Below, piece after piece: positions 24,173 to 35,600 of a stretch of DNA of 64,000 nt. Position 1 is the stretch's first letter. Every line of letters starts with the position of its first letter. A program made the translations under genes and the position numbers. Below the pieces are notes generated by a model. The model saw only the letters and a list, made by a program, of their open reading frames with translations. It made no database searches and was not told the origin of the DNA. This DNA is from an uncultured Eubacteriales bacterium (GTDB taxonomy: Bacteria; Bacillota; Clostridia; Oscillospirales; Acutalibacteraceae), in the NCBI GenBank assembly GCA_948933715.1, contig CAQZPH010000002.1:9433-73432 (forward strand), read 5' to 3'.

Positions 24173-24208
24173 GCGGAAACGTTCTTATATATAAATGAAC
24201 GCCTCCGC
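24173..24208 (-). terminator. Terminator of the gyrA transcript
   Basis: Stem GCGGA-CGTTC with GAACG-TCCGC (a 2x2 internal loop) is followed on the minus strand by TTAAAATTTTTATT. Confidence 0.7.
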
Positions 24209-24260
24209 CCTCCAATCTTTTTTTCCACAAACTTTTAAAAAATCGTTGAAAACTTTATCT

Positions 24261-26771
24261 TTATTTAACTTCTGTGGTCTCGTTTATTTGTTCTGGGTTA
24301 TCATTCTGCATCTCATCACTAGCAGAATCAATAATATCTTCATGCGGAGCATTTGCAACAGCCACAATTCTATTATCGCCATTAATTCTCATTAACCGAA
24401 CACCCTTTGACGGACGGGCACAAGTTCTAATTGAATTAGATTCAATTCGGATAATGATTCCATTTTGCGAAATTAGAATAATATCTTCATCTAAAGAGAC
24501 CATCTTAATCGATGCTACGTCGCCATATTTTGCAATATGATAGTTTGTAATACCCTTACCGCCACGCATCTGAAGCCTATAGTCACTAATTTTAGATAAC
24601 CTACCATACCCAGTTTCTGAAACAGTCAAGACCATTTTATCCTTATTCACTGGGCTCATGCCAACAACTTTATCATCGTGACGTAATGTTATAGCTTTAA
24701 CACCTCTTGCAGTTCTTCCCACAGCTCTTACATCAGTCTCGCAGAATCTTATTGCCATACCTTTTCTTGTGGCAACTAATAATTCCGTCTGACCATCTGT
24801 TACGCTTACCCATGCAAGTTCATCACCCTCATCAAGATCAATTGCAATAAGTCCACCTTTTCTAGCGGTATCGTAAGCGCTCAACAATGTCCTTTTTATA
24901 ATACCAGATTTCGTTACCATAACTAAATATTTATCTTCTTCAAATTGAGATACTTTTATCATTGAAGTTACTTTTTCATCCGGCATTATCGGTAATAAGT
25001 TAGCAACGTTGGTTCCCTTAGATATTCTTGATCCTTCTGGAATCTCATAGCACTTTAAGCGATATGTTCTTCCAAAATTAGTAAAGAACATTACATAGTC
25101 ATGGCTATTGATGATAAACATTTCAGATGCCACGTCTTCTTCTCTGCGGCTCATTCCAGCAATACCTTTACCGCCACGTCTTTGAATTTTATATGTATCC
25201 ATCTTTTGACGCTTTAGATATCCAAAGTTCGTTAAAGTTAAAACGCATTCTTCTTCTGGAATTAAATCTTCTATGTCAACTTCACCGGTTACAGCCATGA
25301 TTTTCGTTTTTCTCTCGTCACCAAAACGTTTTTTTATGGCACAGATTTCTTCTTTTAAAATATCTAAAAGCTTTGATTTATCTCCTAGAATTCCTAAAAG
25401 TTCTGCTATTTTTTGCTCCAGCGATTCTAGTTCTTCTTCGATCTTACCACGCTCTAACCCTGTTAATTGACCGAGTCGCATTTGAACAATTGCCTGCGCT
25501 TGGATTTCATCAAGTTTAAAAGCTTCCATTAACTTTTCTTTACCTTCTGTTATCGACTTTGATGCCCGTAAAATGGCTATTACTTCATCGATGTGATCAA
25601 GCGCTATTTTTAATCCTTCAAGAATATGAGCACGTTCTTTTGCTTTATTTAATTCAAACTGTGTTCTTCTTGTTAACACTTCAATCTGGAAATCAATATA
25701 ATGTGTTAGCATTTCTTTTAGCGTTAAAATTTTAGGAACACCATTTACTATTGCTAACATGATAACGCCAAACGTTGTTTGAAGCTGCGTATATGTATAT
25801 AGCTGATTTAAAACCACTTGCGGGGATGCATCCCTTTTTAAGTCTATTCTTATATGCATACCGTCTCTGTCTGAGTGGTCTTCAATGTTAGAAATTCCAT
25901 CAATTCTTTTGTCTTTTACTAAATCAGCTATGCTTTCACAAAGTCTAGCTTTATTAACTTGATAAGGTAGCTCTGTTATAACGATTTTGTATCGTGAATT
26001 TTTATCTTCAACTATTTCAGCGCAGGCTCTTACGGTTATTTTTCCTCTACCGGTTGCATAAGCTGCACGGATTCCACTGTGCCCCATTATCTGTGCACCC
26101 GTTGGAAAGTCTGGCCCTTTTATGTATTCCATCAGCTCTGCTAACTCAGCTTCTGGGTTATCTATTAAACAGCATATGGCATCTATTACTTCACCTAAAT
26201 TGTGCGGCGGAATATTAGTTGCCATTCCTACTGCTATGCCCGTTGATCCATTAACGAGTAAGTTTGGAAACCTTGAGGGTAATACCTCTGGCTCTTTCAA
26301 ACGGTCATCATAGTTTGGCATAAAATCTACAGTATCTTTTTCAATGTCTGTAAGCATCTCTACTGAAATCTTACTCATTTTCGACTCAGTATAACGATAT
26401 GCTGCAGGTGGGTCTCCGTCAACCGAGCCAAAGTTTCCGTGCCCATCAACTAGCATATATCTCATGGAAAAATCTTGCGCTAGCCTTACAAGTGCATCAT
26501 AAACCGATGCATCTCCATGTGGATGATACCTTCCTAGCACAGATCCTACGGTATCTGCACATTTTCTATATGCTTTGTCTGGTCCTAACCCATTTTCAAA
26601 TAGCGTATACAAAATTCTTCTATGCACTGGCTTTAAACCGTCTCGCACATCAGGTAATGCTCTTGCTACTATTACTGACATTGAATAATCAAGAAATGAT
26701 TTCTTCATTTCTTTTTCTATGTCTACTTCTATTATTTTAGGTTCTATTACGTTGTTTTCTTCGGTACTCAA
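24261..26771 (-). CDS. gyrA: DNA gyrase subunit A
   Basis: Type II topoisomerase subunit that breaks and rejoins DNA. The N-terminal breakage-reunion domain has [20 protein letters not shown] and the catalytic Tyr region [10 protein letters not shown]. The C-terminal half has the six-bladed beta-pinwheel with the GyrA box QRRGGKG. Start TTG 26771 is chosen because GAGGTG lies upstream at good spacing; the GTG at 26780 overlaps that site. Length is 836. In the quinolone-binding helix ([14 protein letters not shown]) Ala88 stands at the position of E. coli Ser83, while Asp92 matches Asp87. It is downstream of gyrB and a small membrane gene in the origin cluster. Confidence 0.98.
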   Translation of the reverse strand: MSTEENNVIEPKIIEVDIEKEMKKSFLDYSMSVIVARALPDVRDGLKPVHRRILYTLFENGLGPDKAYRKCADTVGSVLGRYHPHGDASVYDALVRLAQDFSMRYMLVDGHGNFGSVDGDPPAAYRYTESKMSKISVEMLTDIEKDTVDFMPNYDDRLKEPEVLPSRFPNLLVNGSTGIAVGMATNIPPHNLGEVIDAICCLIDNPEAELAELMEYIKGPDFPTGAQIMGHSGIRAAYATGRGKITVRACAEIVEDKNSRYKIVITELPYQVNKARLCESIADLVKDKRIDGISNIEDHSDRDGMHIRIDLKRDASPQVVLNQLYTYTQLQTTFGVIMLAIVNGVPKILTLKEMLTHYIDFQIEVLTRRTQFELNKAKERAHILEGLKIALDHIDEVIAILRASKSITEGKEKLMEAFKLDEIQAQAIVQMRLGQLTGLERGKIEEELESLEQKIAELLGILGDKSKLLDILKEEICAIKKRFGDERKTKIMAVTGEVDIEDLIPEEECVLTLTNFGYLKRQKMDTYKIQRRGGKGIAGMSRREEDVASEMFIINSHDYVMFFTNFGRTYRLKCYEIPEGSRISKGTNVANLLPIMPDEKVTSMIKVSQFEEDKYLVMVTKSGIIKRTLLSAYDTARKGGLIAIDLDEGDELAWVSVTDGQTELLVATRKGMAIRFCETDVRAVGRTARGVKAITLRHDDKVVGMSPVNKDKMVLTVSETGYGRLSKISDYRLQMRGGKGITNYHIAKYGDVASIKMVSLDEDIILISQNGIIIRIESNSIRTCARPSKGVRLMRINGDNRIVAVANAPHEDIIDSASDEMQNDNPEQINETTEVK

Positions 26772-26819
26772 ATAAGCCACCTCTTCTTTGTTCTTTAAAA
26801 ACTTCTGCTTTTATTTCTT

Positions 26820-27551
26820 TTACTCTTCCTCTTTTGGAAGCGTTCCTGCAATAATCATTCCCTGAACGTCTGCTAAGAAATCTGGTTCAATAGCTCTTAC
26901 TGGAATTATAAAAAGCTTTTCTTGTGGCAAATAAATTAAAAACATATCGTTAAATTCCTCAAAGCTACAAGATCCATCAAGTGGTATTTTCCAACTTGCT
27001 ACACCGCTATCCACTTCTATTTCATCTGGATAAATCTCAACTGATAATTTTCTTCCGGTTGTTAATTTTTCTGCATTAAACTTAACAAATAACCGCGGGA
27101 CAAAAATCACACCTAAAATTAAACATACCGATATCATCCCTAAAATGAGATTCAGGTTATTTTTTGTAATATAAAACAAAATAAAAAATATTGCCGATAA
27201 AACTGCAAGTAAGCATGTTTCTACAATTGAACGAACACCGTTAAACCTATACATTCCGCTATGTTTAAGGCAAGATATAATCTCATCCTTTTTTAAAGCA
27301 TATCCAAACTTTATGCCCGCATATTGTTCTTCATATTCCTCAGCGTCATCATTCTCTACAAATTCTGATTCAGAACCATCCCAATTAGATTCACGTTCTT
27401 CGGATTCACTATCATTATCTGCCAACATCAATTCTGTTTCTATTTTTTCTTCATCATTCATTGTTGACGTGGCACCTATCGTATTGTCCTCTGCTAAATC
27501 ATCTTTGTTAGTACTACTGTCAACAGGAATATTTCCATCATGCTCTTTCAT
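26820..27551 (-). CDS. YcxB-like membrane protein between gyrB and gyrA
   Basis: A 243-residue protein. Residues 1-80 are strongly acidic and low-complexity (ESEERESNWDGSESEF, NDDAEEYEEQY). Two hydrophobic helices follow (about 108-128 and 133-153). The C-terminal ~85 residues resemble the YcxB-like domain: VEIYPDEIEVDSGVASWKIPLD and DMFLIYLPQEKLFIIPVRAI. This domain is found in PH-like membrane proteins of unknown role. GAGGAG precedes the start. It sits in the gyrB-gyrA unit, with no functional link known to me. Confidence 0.75.
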   Translation of the reverse strand: MKEHDGNIPVDSSTNKDDLAEDNTIGATSTMNDEEKIETELMLADNDSESEERESNWDGSESEFVENDDAEEYEEQYAGIKFGYALKKDEIISCLKHSGMYRFNGVRSIVETCLLAVLSAIFFILFYITKNNLNLILGMISVCLILGVIFVPRLFVKFNAEKLTTGRKLSVEIYPDEIEVDSGVASWKIPLDGSCSFEEFNDMFLIYLPQEKLFIIPVRAIEPDFLADVQGMIIAGTLPKEEE

Positions 27552-27590
27552 TATATTCTCCTCTAATTTTAATTTTTATATATACAAAAT

Positions 27591-29546
<1,956 letters not shown>

Positions 29547-29596
29547 TTATCCCTACCGTGTAATATCTGCTTCCTACAATTTATTAAAGTTATTTT

Positions 29597-29902
29597 TTAT
29601 TCACTGCTATTCTTTTTTAGTTCCACGAAATTCGGAACCTGAGCGTAAAAGGCTGCAAACAATGCCAATATAAGAATAGTTCCCCATAGGTAGCTTCTTA
29701 TAAAAAGTGAAAAAAGCGTTATAACTATAGCAATCATGATGTACAAAATCTTAGCAAGATCCCTTATTCTGTCGCTAAAAATTACGTGCGAAACTTTTAA
29801 GCAATTATCACAAACATATTCTCGATGTGTTTTTATTTGAAATGCTTGTAAAAAATCTAGCTGGTCCTTGCAGTATGGACATACGGGCATTTTTCTTTTC
29901 AT
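29597..29902 (-). CDS. Zinc-ribbon two-helix membrane protein
   Basis: A 101-residue protein with an N-terminal zinc ribbon (VCPYCKDQLDFLQAF...YVCDNC) and two hydrophobic helices (ILYIMIAIVITLFSLFI; LWGTILILALFAAFYAQV). Start ATG 29902 follows GAGGTGA by five bases; a GTG three codons upstream overlaps that site. CXXC zinc-ribbon membrane proteins of this size occur in many Clostridia without assigned function. It lies between remB and gyrB. Confidence 0.7.
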   Translation of the reverse strand: MKRKMPVCPYCKDQLDFLQAFQIKTHREYVCDNCLKVSHVIFSDRIRDLAKILYIMIAIVITLFSLFIRSYLWGTILILALFAAFYAQVPNFVELKKNSSE

Positions 29903-29924
29903 GCTAATCACCTCTTACTATTAC

Positions 29925-30200
29925 TCATCCTTTTTGAAATTCCAGTGGACCATTTTCGTATCTCTTTTCAAGCGTAGACGATGCAAGTGGACTTATAAAA
30001 ACTTTTGTTTTTTCTTGCCTTTTACACAAGATGAACGACTTTGGTAAATCATACGAAGATACATTAATCACTTTGTTTTCTTTTTCTGCATTTGAGAGAT
30101 ACTGTTTTGTTGTTTTTCCAACTGTGCTGGTATCAAGGTCAAAAATCCCCACAACATCCTTTGAACAAACTATAACATTTTGACCCAAATGTAAATACAT
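29925..30200 (-). CDS. remB: Extracellular matrix regulator RemB (DUF370)
   Basis: A 91-residue DUF370 protein, the YaaB/RemB type. The core MYLHLGQNVIVCSKDVVGIFDLDT, the central AEKENKVINVSSYDLPKSFILC and the C-terminal KVFISPLASSTLEKRY match the family. In Bacillus subtilis RemA/RemB affect biofilm matrix genes and RemA binds DNA; by analogy this is a likely regulator. Its place between recF and gyrB is the same as that of yaaB in B. subtilis, which supports the call. AAGGAAAAGG is upstream of the ATG. Confidence 0.9.
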   Translation of the reverse strand: MYLHLGQNVIVCSKDVVGIFDLDTSTVGKTTKQYLSNAEKENKVINVSSYDLPKSFILCKRQEKTKVFISPLASSTLEKRYENGPLEFQKG

Positions 30201-30224
30201 AAAAACACCTTTTCCTTTTAAGTC

Positions 30225-31331
30225 TCAAGATTTAATTTGCACATTTCCTCCTAAGACCTCGAAAATATATCCTTTCACTAAACGTTTACTGAGGTCTGGT
30301 TCACAACAAGTTATAAAAACCTGCTTTTCTGAAATAGAGTTAAGAAGATAGTTCTGACGATTCTCATCAAGTTCGCTTAAAACATCGTCTAGCAAAATTA
30401 TAGGCATTTCTCCTCTTATTTCTTTTACTATCTCAGCTTCTGCTAATTTTAAAGCTAATACTATGCTTCTTTGCTGCCCTTGCGACGAAAATATCCGTGC
30501 GGATTTTCCATCTATCTTTAAATCAAGATCATCTCTGTGTGGACCTTTTGTAGTGAACCCTAATGCAATGTCTTCGGTGCGGGACTCTTCTAATTTCTTT
30601 TTTAGTTCCTCTTTTATTTTAAATTTATCTTTAACATCTTCAGCACTGATACTTGACTTATATTGCAAGCTTAATTTTTCTTTTTTAGAAGATAGCCCCA
30701 TATAAAACTCAGACGCTAGCCCTTTTAATTTTTCTGCATAAGAAATTCTGCTGCAGGTTATCTCTGCGCCATACTCTGCTAACTTTTCTTCCCATATATC
30801 AAGCGTATCAATAAGATTATTGCTCTTTTTTAGGGTTCTTAAAAGCACATTCCTTTGAGATAAAATGTGATTATACTTAAGCAAATACTCTGCGTACATT
30901 GGTTGGGTTTGGCATATTGCCGTGTCAAGAAACTTTCTTCTAAGGCCTGGTCCTTCTTTTATAAGTGCTAAATGTTCTGGTGAGAAACATACTGCGCATA
31001 TCTTCCCAACTAAAGAAGACGGTGTTTTCTGCGCAACTTTATTTATCTTAACAGTCCTTTTCCCTGAGACTATGTCTATACTAAACGTCTGTAATCTTTC
31101 CCCAGCACTAGCTTTCATAAAAAGGCTTGCCTTTTTTTCTCCAAAAGAGATCAAATCACTGTCTTTTGATCCTTTAAACGATCGGCCCCCAGTAAAAATC
31201 CATATAGATTCAAGGAAATTAGTTTTCCCCTGTGCATTATCTCCACAAATTATATTGATTCCCTCACATGGAATAATTGTATTGTCCTTTAAGTTACGAT
31301 AATTCTCATAAGAAATCTCTTGTATATTCAA
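30225..31331 (-). CDS. recF: DNA replication and repair protein RecF
   Basis: SMC-like ATPase that helps load RecA at single-stranded gaps. The Walker A motif is ICGDNAQGKTNFLESIW near the N-terminus, the signature motif is FSSQGQQRSIVLALKLAE, and Walker B is PIILLDDVLSELDENRQ. Length 368 is normal. The start is TTG 31331 with GAGG twelve bases upstream, inside the end of the S4-domain gene. The order dnaA-dnaN-S4-recF-remB-gyrB is the standard Firmicutes origin arrangement. Confidence 0.97.
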   Translation of the reverse strand: MNIQEISYENYRNLKDNTIIPCEGINIICGDNAQGKTNFLESIWIFTGGRSFKGSKDSDLISFGEKKASLFMKASAGERLQTFSIDIVSGKRTVKINKVAQKTPSSLVGKICAVCFSPEHLALIKEGPGLRRKFLDTAICQTQPMYAEYLLKYNHILSQRNVLLRTLKKSNNLIDTLDIWEEKLAEYGAEITCSRISYAEKLKGLASEFYMGLSSKKEKLSLQYKSSISAEDVKDKFKIKEELKKKLEESRTEDIALGFTTKGPHRDDLDLKIDGKSARIFSSQGQQRSIVLALKLAEAEIVKEIRGEMPIILLDDVLSELDENRQNYLLNSISEKQVFITCCEPDLSKRLVKGYIFEVLGGNVQIKS

Positions 31332-31335
31332 GACT

Positions 31336-31557
31336 TTATTTTTCCTCTATTTCATATATGGCAGCATCAGTTTCGATAATGTCACCTGGTTTTAACTTTC
31401 TTCCCCTTGCCATACAAAGTTCCCCGTTTACTTTTATTCCCCCAGACTGTATTAACACCTTTGCTTGGCCGCCAGTTGGGGTTACTCCAGTGATCTTAAG
31501 AAGATTATCAAGCTTTATAAACGGCGTGTCAATCTTTATGGCCTTTTTACACTTCAT
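31336..31557 (-). CDS. yaaA: S4-domain RNA-binding protein YaaA
   Basis: A 73-residue S4-domain protein (also called RlbA). The sequence IKLDNLLKITGVTPTGGQAKVLIQSGGIKVNGELCMARGRKLKPGD is typical; only parts are quoted. In B. subtilis this small protein has been linked to ribosome assembly. Its start overlaps the last 11 bases of dnaN, which suggests coupled translation, and GTGAGG inside dnaN acts as the binding site. It sits in the conserved dnaN-yaaA-recF order. Confidence 0.92.
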   Translation of the reverse strand: MKCKKAIKIDTPFIKLDNLLKITGVTPTGGQAKVLIQSGGIKVNGELCMARGRKLKPGDIIETDAAIYEIEEK

Positions 31558-32662
31558 TTGTTTTTAACCTCACCGGTAACACTAAGAAAACAAATGCATT
31601 TCCGTCAAGAGGCACGATCTTCATGGGACTTAGCGGCCCGTTTATTTGGATTTTTACCTCGTCACATTCAGTATTTTTTAAAGCATCAATTAAGTACCTA
31701 TTGTTAAAGCCTATTTCTAAAGAGTCTCCCTGCATAGTTACAGTGGTTTCATCGTTGGCTTTTCCAATTGTCGTAATGCAAGATATTTTTGCAGTGTTGT
31801 TCGCAAAAAGGCATCTTATGGGACTTTTTAAGCGATCGGTAACTACTAAAGAAACCCTATCAATACTTTCTATCATATTTTTTACGTTTACGACAATTTC
31901 TGTTGTATGCATTGATGGTATCGCTGCTTTATAATCTAGAAAATCACCTTCGAGTAATCTTGAAATTACGTGATAATTTTCTATATGGAAGATTATATGC
32001 TTTTTACCTATCAAAATTTCCATATTTGTGTCGTCTGCATCTGGGATAAGTTTTAAAATTTCACTTAAGGTTTTTCCGGGTACTACGAAACTTAACTTTT
32101 TATCTGCGATAATAGGTTCTTTTCTCATTGCTAACCTATAGCCGTCTACTGAGATCAATTTCAGTTCCGTTTCGTCAGACTCAAATAAAGTTCCTGTGTT
32201 GATTGGTTTTGCATCGGTTTCAGAGGTTGCAAATAAGGTTTGCCTTATCATCCCCTTTAAAAGAGTGCAATCTATCATCATTTTTTCAGCATCGGTTACC
32301 TTTGGAATTTCAGGATAGTCCTCAGGAGGAATACCAACAATTGAAAATACTGCTGGGCCACTTTTTATTGTGACCATCAATTTTTCATCTGAGGTTATTG
32401 TTATCGTTTCTGCTGGTGCTTTCCTTATTATGTCTGAGAGTATTTTTGCATTTAAAACGATATTTCCGTTTTCCTCTACCTTTGCTGGAACATGAGTCAT
32501 GATTCCAAGTTCCAGATCATAGCCACACAAAGTGACACTTTGATCATCTGCTGCTTTTATAAGAATTCCCTCAAGAGCTGTCAAACATGATTTAGTCGAT
32601 ACTGCTTTTTGAACATTTACAACAGCTTCAACAATGGTTTGCCTGTCACAGGTTATTTTCAT
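31547..32662 (-). CDS. dnaN: DNA polymerase III beta subunit (sliding clamp)
   Basis: Ring-shaped processivity clamp. The N-terminal MKITCDRQTIVEAVVNVQKA and later GYRLAMRKEPI, SVDGYRLA and C-terminal DGNAFVFLVLPVRL match the three-domain clamp family. Start ATG 32662 (MKITCD) follows GAGGTG by seven bases; an upstream ATG at 32695 has no site. The predicted length is 371. The C-terminus has a short extension (KTNEV) past the usual end. It is the first gene after the dnaA-dnaN intergenic region. Confidence 0.97.
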   Translation of the reverse strand: MKITCDRQTIVEAVVNVQKAVSTKSCLTALEGILIKAADDQSVTLCGYDLELGIMTHVPAKVEENGNIVLNAKILSDIIRKAPAETITITSDEKLMVTIKSGPAVFSIVGIPPEDYPEIPKVTDAEKMMIDCTLLKGMIRQTLFATSETDAKPINTGTLFESDETELKLISVDGYRLAMRKEPIIADKKLSFVVPGKTLSEILKLIPDADDTNMEILIGKKHIIFHIENYHVISRLLEGDFLDYKAAIPSMHTTEIVVNVKNMIESIDRVSLVVTDRLKSPIRCLFANNTAKISCITTIGKANDETTVTMQGDSLEIGFNNRYLIDALKNTECDEVKIQINGPLSPMKIVPLDGNAFVFLVLPVRLKTNEV

Positions 32663-32970
32663 TAGGAACACCTCTTTTTTGAAATATAATAGCAATAATA
32701 GCTTTAAATTTTAGTAATAATAGTAGGGGCTGTTAATTTGTTAATTTATATGGACAACCCTATAAATTAAGCGATTTGAGTTTTTTATAAGGAACAGTTT
32801 GATTTTTGTGGAAAGTTCGATGAGATTTCACCGGGTTTATTTTTTATCAACACCTATGTTAATAATTTTCTGTGGAATGTTGAGAAAAAGTTAAAAAGTT
32901 TGAAATCCGAAAATTGTTGTTTCAACGGATTTTGTTGAAAAGTTTAAATATTGTTAACTTTTTCACAAAA
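32663..32970. other. oriC: dnaA-dnaN intergenic region, candidate oriC unwinding region
   Basis: AT-rich, 308 bases. Next to dnaN is a very AT-rich stretch (32675-32711), then TAG-TAA-TAA-TAG-TAG (32712-32726), which matches the DnaA-trio idea of repeated TAG/TAA triplets, then GGGGC. Farther on lie a DnaA-box variant TTATCAACA (32844-32852) and weaker TGTGGAAAG (32807) and TGTGGAATG (32871). Inverted repeats near 32905-32940 may terminate dnaA. The arrangement (DnaA boxes, GC-rich step, trios, AT-rich DNA) fits Firmicutes unwinding regions, although the boxes are degenerate. Confidence 0.6.
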
Positions 32971-34290
32971 TCATCTATCTCGAATATTTTTTATAATATC
33001 CTCGATCATTGCTTTAGCTTTGGAATCTTTTTTCATCATTTTTTCAGTCTGCTGTATGGCATACACAATAGTTGAATGGTCGCGTCCTCCAAATTCAGAA
33101 CCAAGTGAAGTCATAGACATCTGAGTTATTTCCCTTGCTATATATATAGCAATTTGACGAGCGTTTGATATGCTTGAAGCTCTTTTTGATGAGCGAATAT
33201 CATTAGCTGAGACTCCATAAGTGCGGGCTACTTCTTCAATAATTTTTTCTACCGTCAAAGGTGGCGGCTGATCGTTATTTAAAATGTCTGAAATGGCCGC
33301 CTGTGCAGTAGACATTCCGGGTGTATCGCCTTGCAAAAGATAATATGCTTTCATTTTCTTTACAGCACCTTCAAGCTGCCGGATATTGGTTTTGAGTTTT
33401 GTGGCTATGTATTCTGATACATTATTTGGAATTTCTATATCTAAAAGTTCTGCTTTTCTTTTTATTATTGCGATTCGAGTTTCAAAATCCGGTGGTTGAA
33501 TGTCTGCAATAAGACCCCATTCAAAACGAGTTCTAAGTCGATCTTCTAGTGTTTGAATTTCTTTCGGGGGCCTATCTGACGTTAAGACAATTTGCTTGTT
33601 TGCTTCATATAGTGTGTTAAATGTATGGAAAAATTCTTCTTGCGTTGAATCCTTGCCAGCTATAAACTGAATATCGTCGACCAGTAGAATATCTGTTTTT
33701 CTATATTTTTGATGAAATTCTCTTGTTGTTCCTTTTCGAATAGAATCAATAAGTTCATTGGTGAATTCATCACCTTTTATATAAAGGGTTCGCATCTCAG
33801 GATGCGTCTTTTTTATGTCATTACAAATTGCATAAAGCAAATGTGTTTTACCAAGCCCTGAGTTCCCATATATAAATAATGGATTATATGAACCAGCGGG
33901 ATTGGCTGCAACTGCAAGAGAAGCTGCATGCGCAAACTTATTTGAAGAACCAACGATATAAGTATCAAAATTAAGTTCAGGCACAGCGTCTATTGCAAGA
34001 TTATCATTTTTTGGTGTTTTTTTCTCTCCGCTTGAGTTGGGTGTTACAAAACAGATATTAATTTCATTGGACCCAAAAATTTCCTCAAATGCACTATTTA
34101 GAAGTGGTGTGTAGCACCGAGTTAGGGTTTGTCTGTGAAATTCGTTTGGTACCATGAGTGTGGCGTCCCCAGTTTCAAAATCGATGTTAACTGGCTCAAT
34201 TCGACTAATCCAAGTTTTGTAGGCAACATCAGTTATGCGAGTCTTACAGTATGAACAGATAAGTTCCCAAGCCTCGTTAAAAGATTCCAT
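32971..34290 (-). CDS. dnaA: Chromosomal replication initiator protein DnaA
   Basis: AAA+ initiator of chromosome replication. Domain I (1-75) is EAWELICSYCKTRITDVAYKTWI in part. Domain III has Walker A GNSGLGKTHLL, Walker B ILLVDDIQFIAG, sensor I LTSDRPPKEIQTLEDRLRTRFEWGL and an Arg-finger region. Domain IV ends with the DNA-binding signature GRDHSTIVYAIQQTEKMM and SSKRASSISNARQIAIYIARE. Length is 439. GGAGG lies twelve bases before the ATG, a slightly long spacing. Candidate origin DNA is found on both sides. Confidence 0.98.
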   Translation of the reverse strand: MESFNEAWELICSYCKTRITDVAYKTWISRIEPVNIDFETGDATLMVPNEFHRQTLTRCYTPLLNSAFEEIFGSNEINICFVTPNSSGEKKTPKNDNLAIDAVPELNFDTYIVGSSNKFAHAASLAVAANPAGSYNPLFIYGNSGLGKTHLLYAICNDIKKTHPEMRTLYIKGDEFTNELIDSIRKGTTREFHQKYRKTDILLVDDIQFIAGKDSTQEEFFHTFNTLYEANKQIVLTSDRPPKEIQTLEDRLRTRFEWGLIADIQPPDFETRIAIIKRKAELLDIEIPNNVSEYIATKLKTNIRQLEGAVKKMKAYYLLQGDTPGMSTAQAAISDILNNDQPPPLTVEKIIEEVARTYGVSANDIRSSKRASSISNARQIAIYIAREITQMSMTSLGSEFGGRDHSTIVYAIQQTEKMMKKDSKAKAMIEDIIKNIRDR

Positions 34291-34638
34291 TTTTTCATTT
34301 AACCTCCGGATTATTTTTTAATGTCTTTTTTTCTTGTAATTTTCTTAACTTTTTAATATCCAATACAAAATAAAATGCAAGAACAAGCTCTAAAAGTGCT
34401 TAAAAAGCTAGATAGGAAACAGGGCTTTTCCCAAAAGGGAAAACCGAATAAGCCTCAATTTGCCTGGTTTTTAGACATATAGAGACCATTTTCTATTTCA
34501 AGATAAATTTATACATTATCCAGTGTAACACAATTGAATATTTTTTTCAAACTAAAATTTTTCCACAATTTTTGTACAAATAAACAAAAAATTGTCAAAA
34601 CAAAGATGCAATATCTTTATGTTGATTGTTAGTTTCAG
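34291..34638. other. oriC: dnaA-rpmH divergent region with degenerate DnaA boxes
   Basis: Second candidate origin segment. It contains TTTTCCACA (34559-34567, one mismatch from TTATCCACA) and TTATCCAGT (34516-34524), and very AT-rich DNA. A short hairpin TTTTCCC-AAAA-GGGAAAA lies at 34426-34443. The dnaA promoter must also lie here on the minus strand, but several weak -35/-10 choices exist and I cannot pick one. Gene direction switches from minus to plus here, as expected at a bidirectional origin. Confidence 0.55.
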
Positions 34639-34668
34639 TTGACAAATCAGGTTGGCTTGAGATATAAT
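34639..34668 (+). promoter_or_regulatory. Sigma-A promoter of rpmH
   Basis: TTGACA (34639-34644), an 18-base spacer and TATAAT (34663-34668). It lies 43 bases before rpmH and probably also drives rnpA and later genes. Confidence 0.85.
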
Positions 34669-34711
34669 GTTAATTTGTAAGGTTATACGTTCGAAGGGGG
34701 GACTAGATTTT

Positions 34712-34846
34712 ATGTTGAGGACTTATCAGCCAAAAAAGCTTCATAGAAAAAAGGAGCATGGCTTTAGAAAAAGAATGTCAGATAGAAACGGTCGTAAAGT
34801 ATTGGCTCGCAGAAGAGCAAAAGGTAGACATAGACTGTCTTACTAA
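34712..34846 (+). CDS. rpmH: 50S ribosomal protein L34
   Basis: A 44-residue basic ribosomal protein, [18 protein letters not shown] followed by [20 protein letters not shown] and ending RHRLSY, matching L34 along its whole length. AAGGGGGG lies upstream. It is the first gene of the conserved rpmH-rnpA-yidD-yidC-khpB-mnmE cluster on the right side of the origin. Confidence 0.98.
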   Translation: MLRTYQPKKLHRKKEHGFRKRMSDRNGRKVLARRRAKGRHRLSY

Positions 34847-34850
34847 TTAT

Positions 34851-34882
34851 AAAGACCACTGTTTTTATAAGTGGTCTTTAAT
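34851..34882 (+). terminator. Hairpin between rpmH and rnpA
   Basis: A 10-pair stem (34851-34860 with 34870-34879, 9-base loop) followed by only a short T-rich stretch. It is probably a partial terminator, attenuating transcription into rnpA or processing the abundant rpmH mRNA. Confidence 0.6.
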
Positions 34883-34969
34883 TGCCTATTGGGCATAATA
34901 CACATATCGACACTTTTTTGTATTTGTATTAATAAGCATATCCATGTATGCGGAAGGTTCGATCTTTTT

Positions 34970-35329
34970 ATGAGTAAACTTGTCACTTTAAAAAAAAATA
35001 AAGATTTTAACAGATTATATGCAAAAGGTAAATCTTTTGTATCTCCATCACTAGTTGTGTATGTTTCTAGGAATAAACTAGGATTTACTAGAATTGGGAT
35101 AACAACTAGCAAAAAAATCGGAAAAGCTGTTGACCGCAATAGAGCAAGACGTGTAATAAAAGAATCATATAGAAAAATTGCTCCATTTGTAAAAGATGGT
35201 ATAGATATAGTTTTTGTGGCAAGAGGTAAAACAACACATGTAAAAAGTGATGTTGTTCTAAAAGCGATGACAGAAATCCTTGAAAGTATAAGTGTATTAC
35301 ATATAAACGGGAAGGAAACTTGTGGGTAA
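34970..35329 (+). CDS. rnpA: Ribonuclease P protein component
   Basis: Protein subunit of RNase P, which trims tRNA 5' ends. The sequence has [17 protein letters not shown], the RNR motif [18 protein letters not shown] and VFVARGKTT. Start ATG 34970 ([13 protein letters not shown]) has GGAAGG upstream; longer in-frame starts run into the hairpin. Length 119 is normal. It overlaps yidD by eight bases. Confidence 0.95.
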   Translation: MSKLVTLKKNKDFNRLYAKGKSFVSPSLVVYVSRNKLGFTRIGITTSKKIGKAVDRNRARRVIKESYRKIAPFVKDGIDIVFVARGKTTHVKSDVVLKAMTEILESISVLHINGKETCG

Positions 35330-35582
35330 ATCTACTTTTGATGATATGATTAAAAAGTTTTTATTAAAATGTATAAAATTTTATCAAGAAAAAAGCTCAC
35401 CGGCAAGGCCTCCTGTTTGTAGGTTTTATCCGACTTGTTCTGAGTATGCAAAAATGGCAATTGAAATCCATGGTGCAGCAAAAGGCGGGCTATTAACTTT
35501 ATATAGGATACTTAGATGCAATCCGCTATGTAAGGGGGGATTTGACCCAGTCCCGGAAAAAAAGAGAAAAAATAGTTTTTAG
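35322..35582 (+). CDS. yidD: Membrane protein insertion efficiency factor YidD
   Basis: An 86-residue small protein with the family core [26 protein letters not shown] and the three Cys signatures ending [17 protein letters not shown]. It helps membrane insertion together with YidC. The start is GTG 35322, which overlaps the end of rnpA with AAGGAAA upstream, pointing to coupled translation. yidC follows. Confidence 0.95.
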   Translation: MGKSTFDDMIKKFLLKCIKFYQEKSSPARPPVCRFYPTCSEYAKMAIEIHGAAKGGLLTLYRILRCNPLCKGGFDPVPEKKRKNSF

Positions 35583-35600
35583 AAAAGGACGTTTTATTAT

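Noticed and set aside
34426..34443. Short hairpin upstream of dnaA as a terminator
   Set aside because: It has no T-run on either strand; it may be part of the origin region but cannot be called a terminator.
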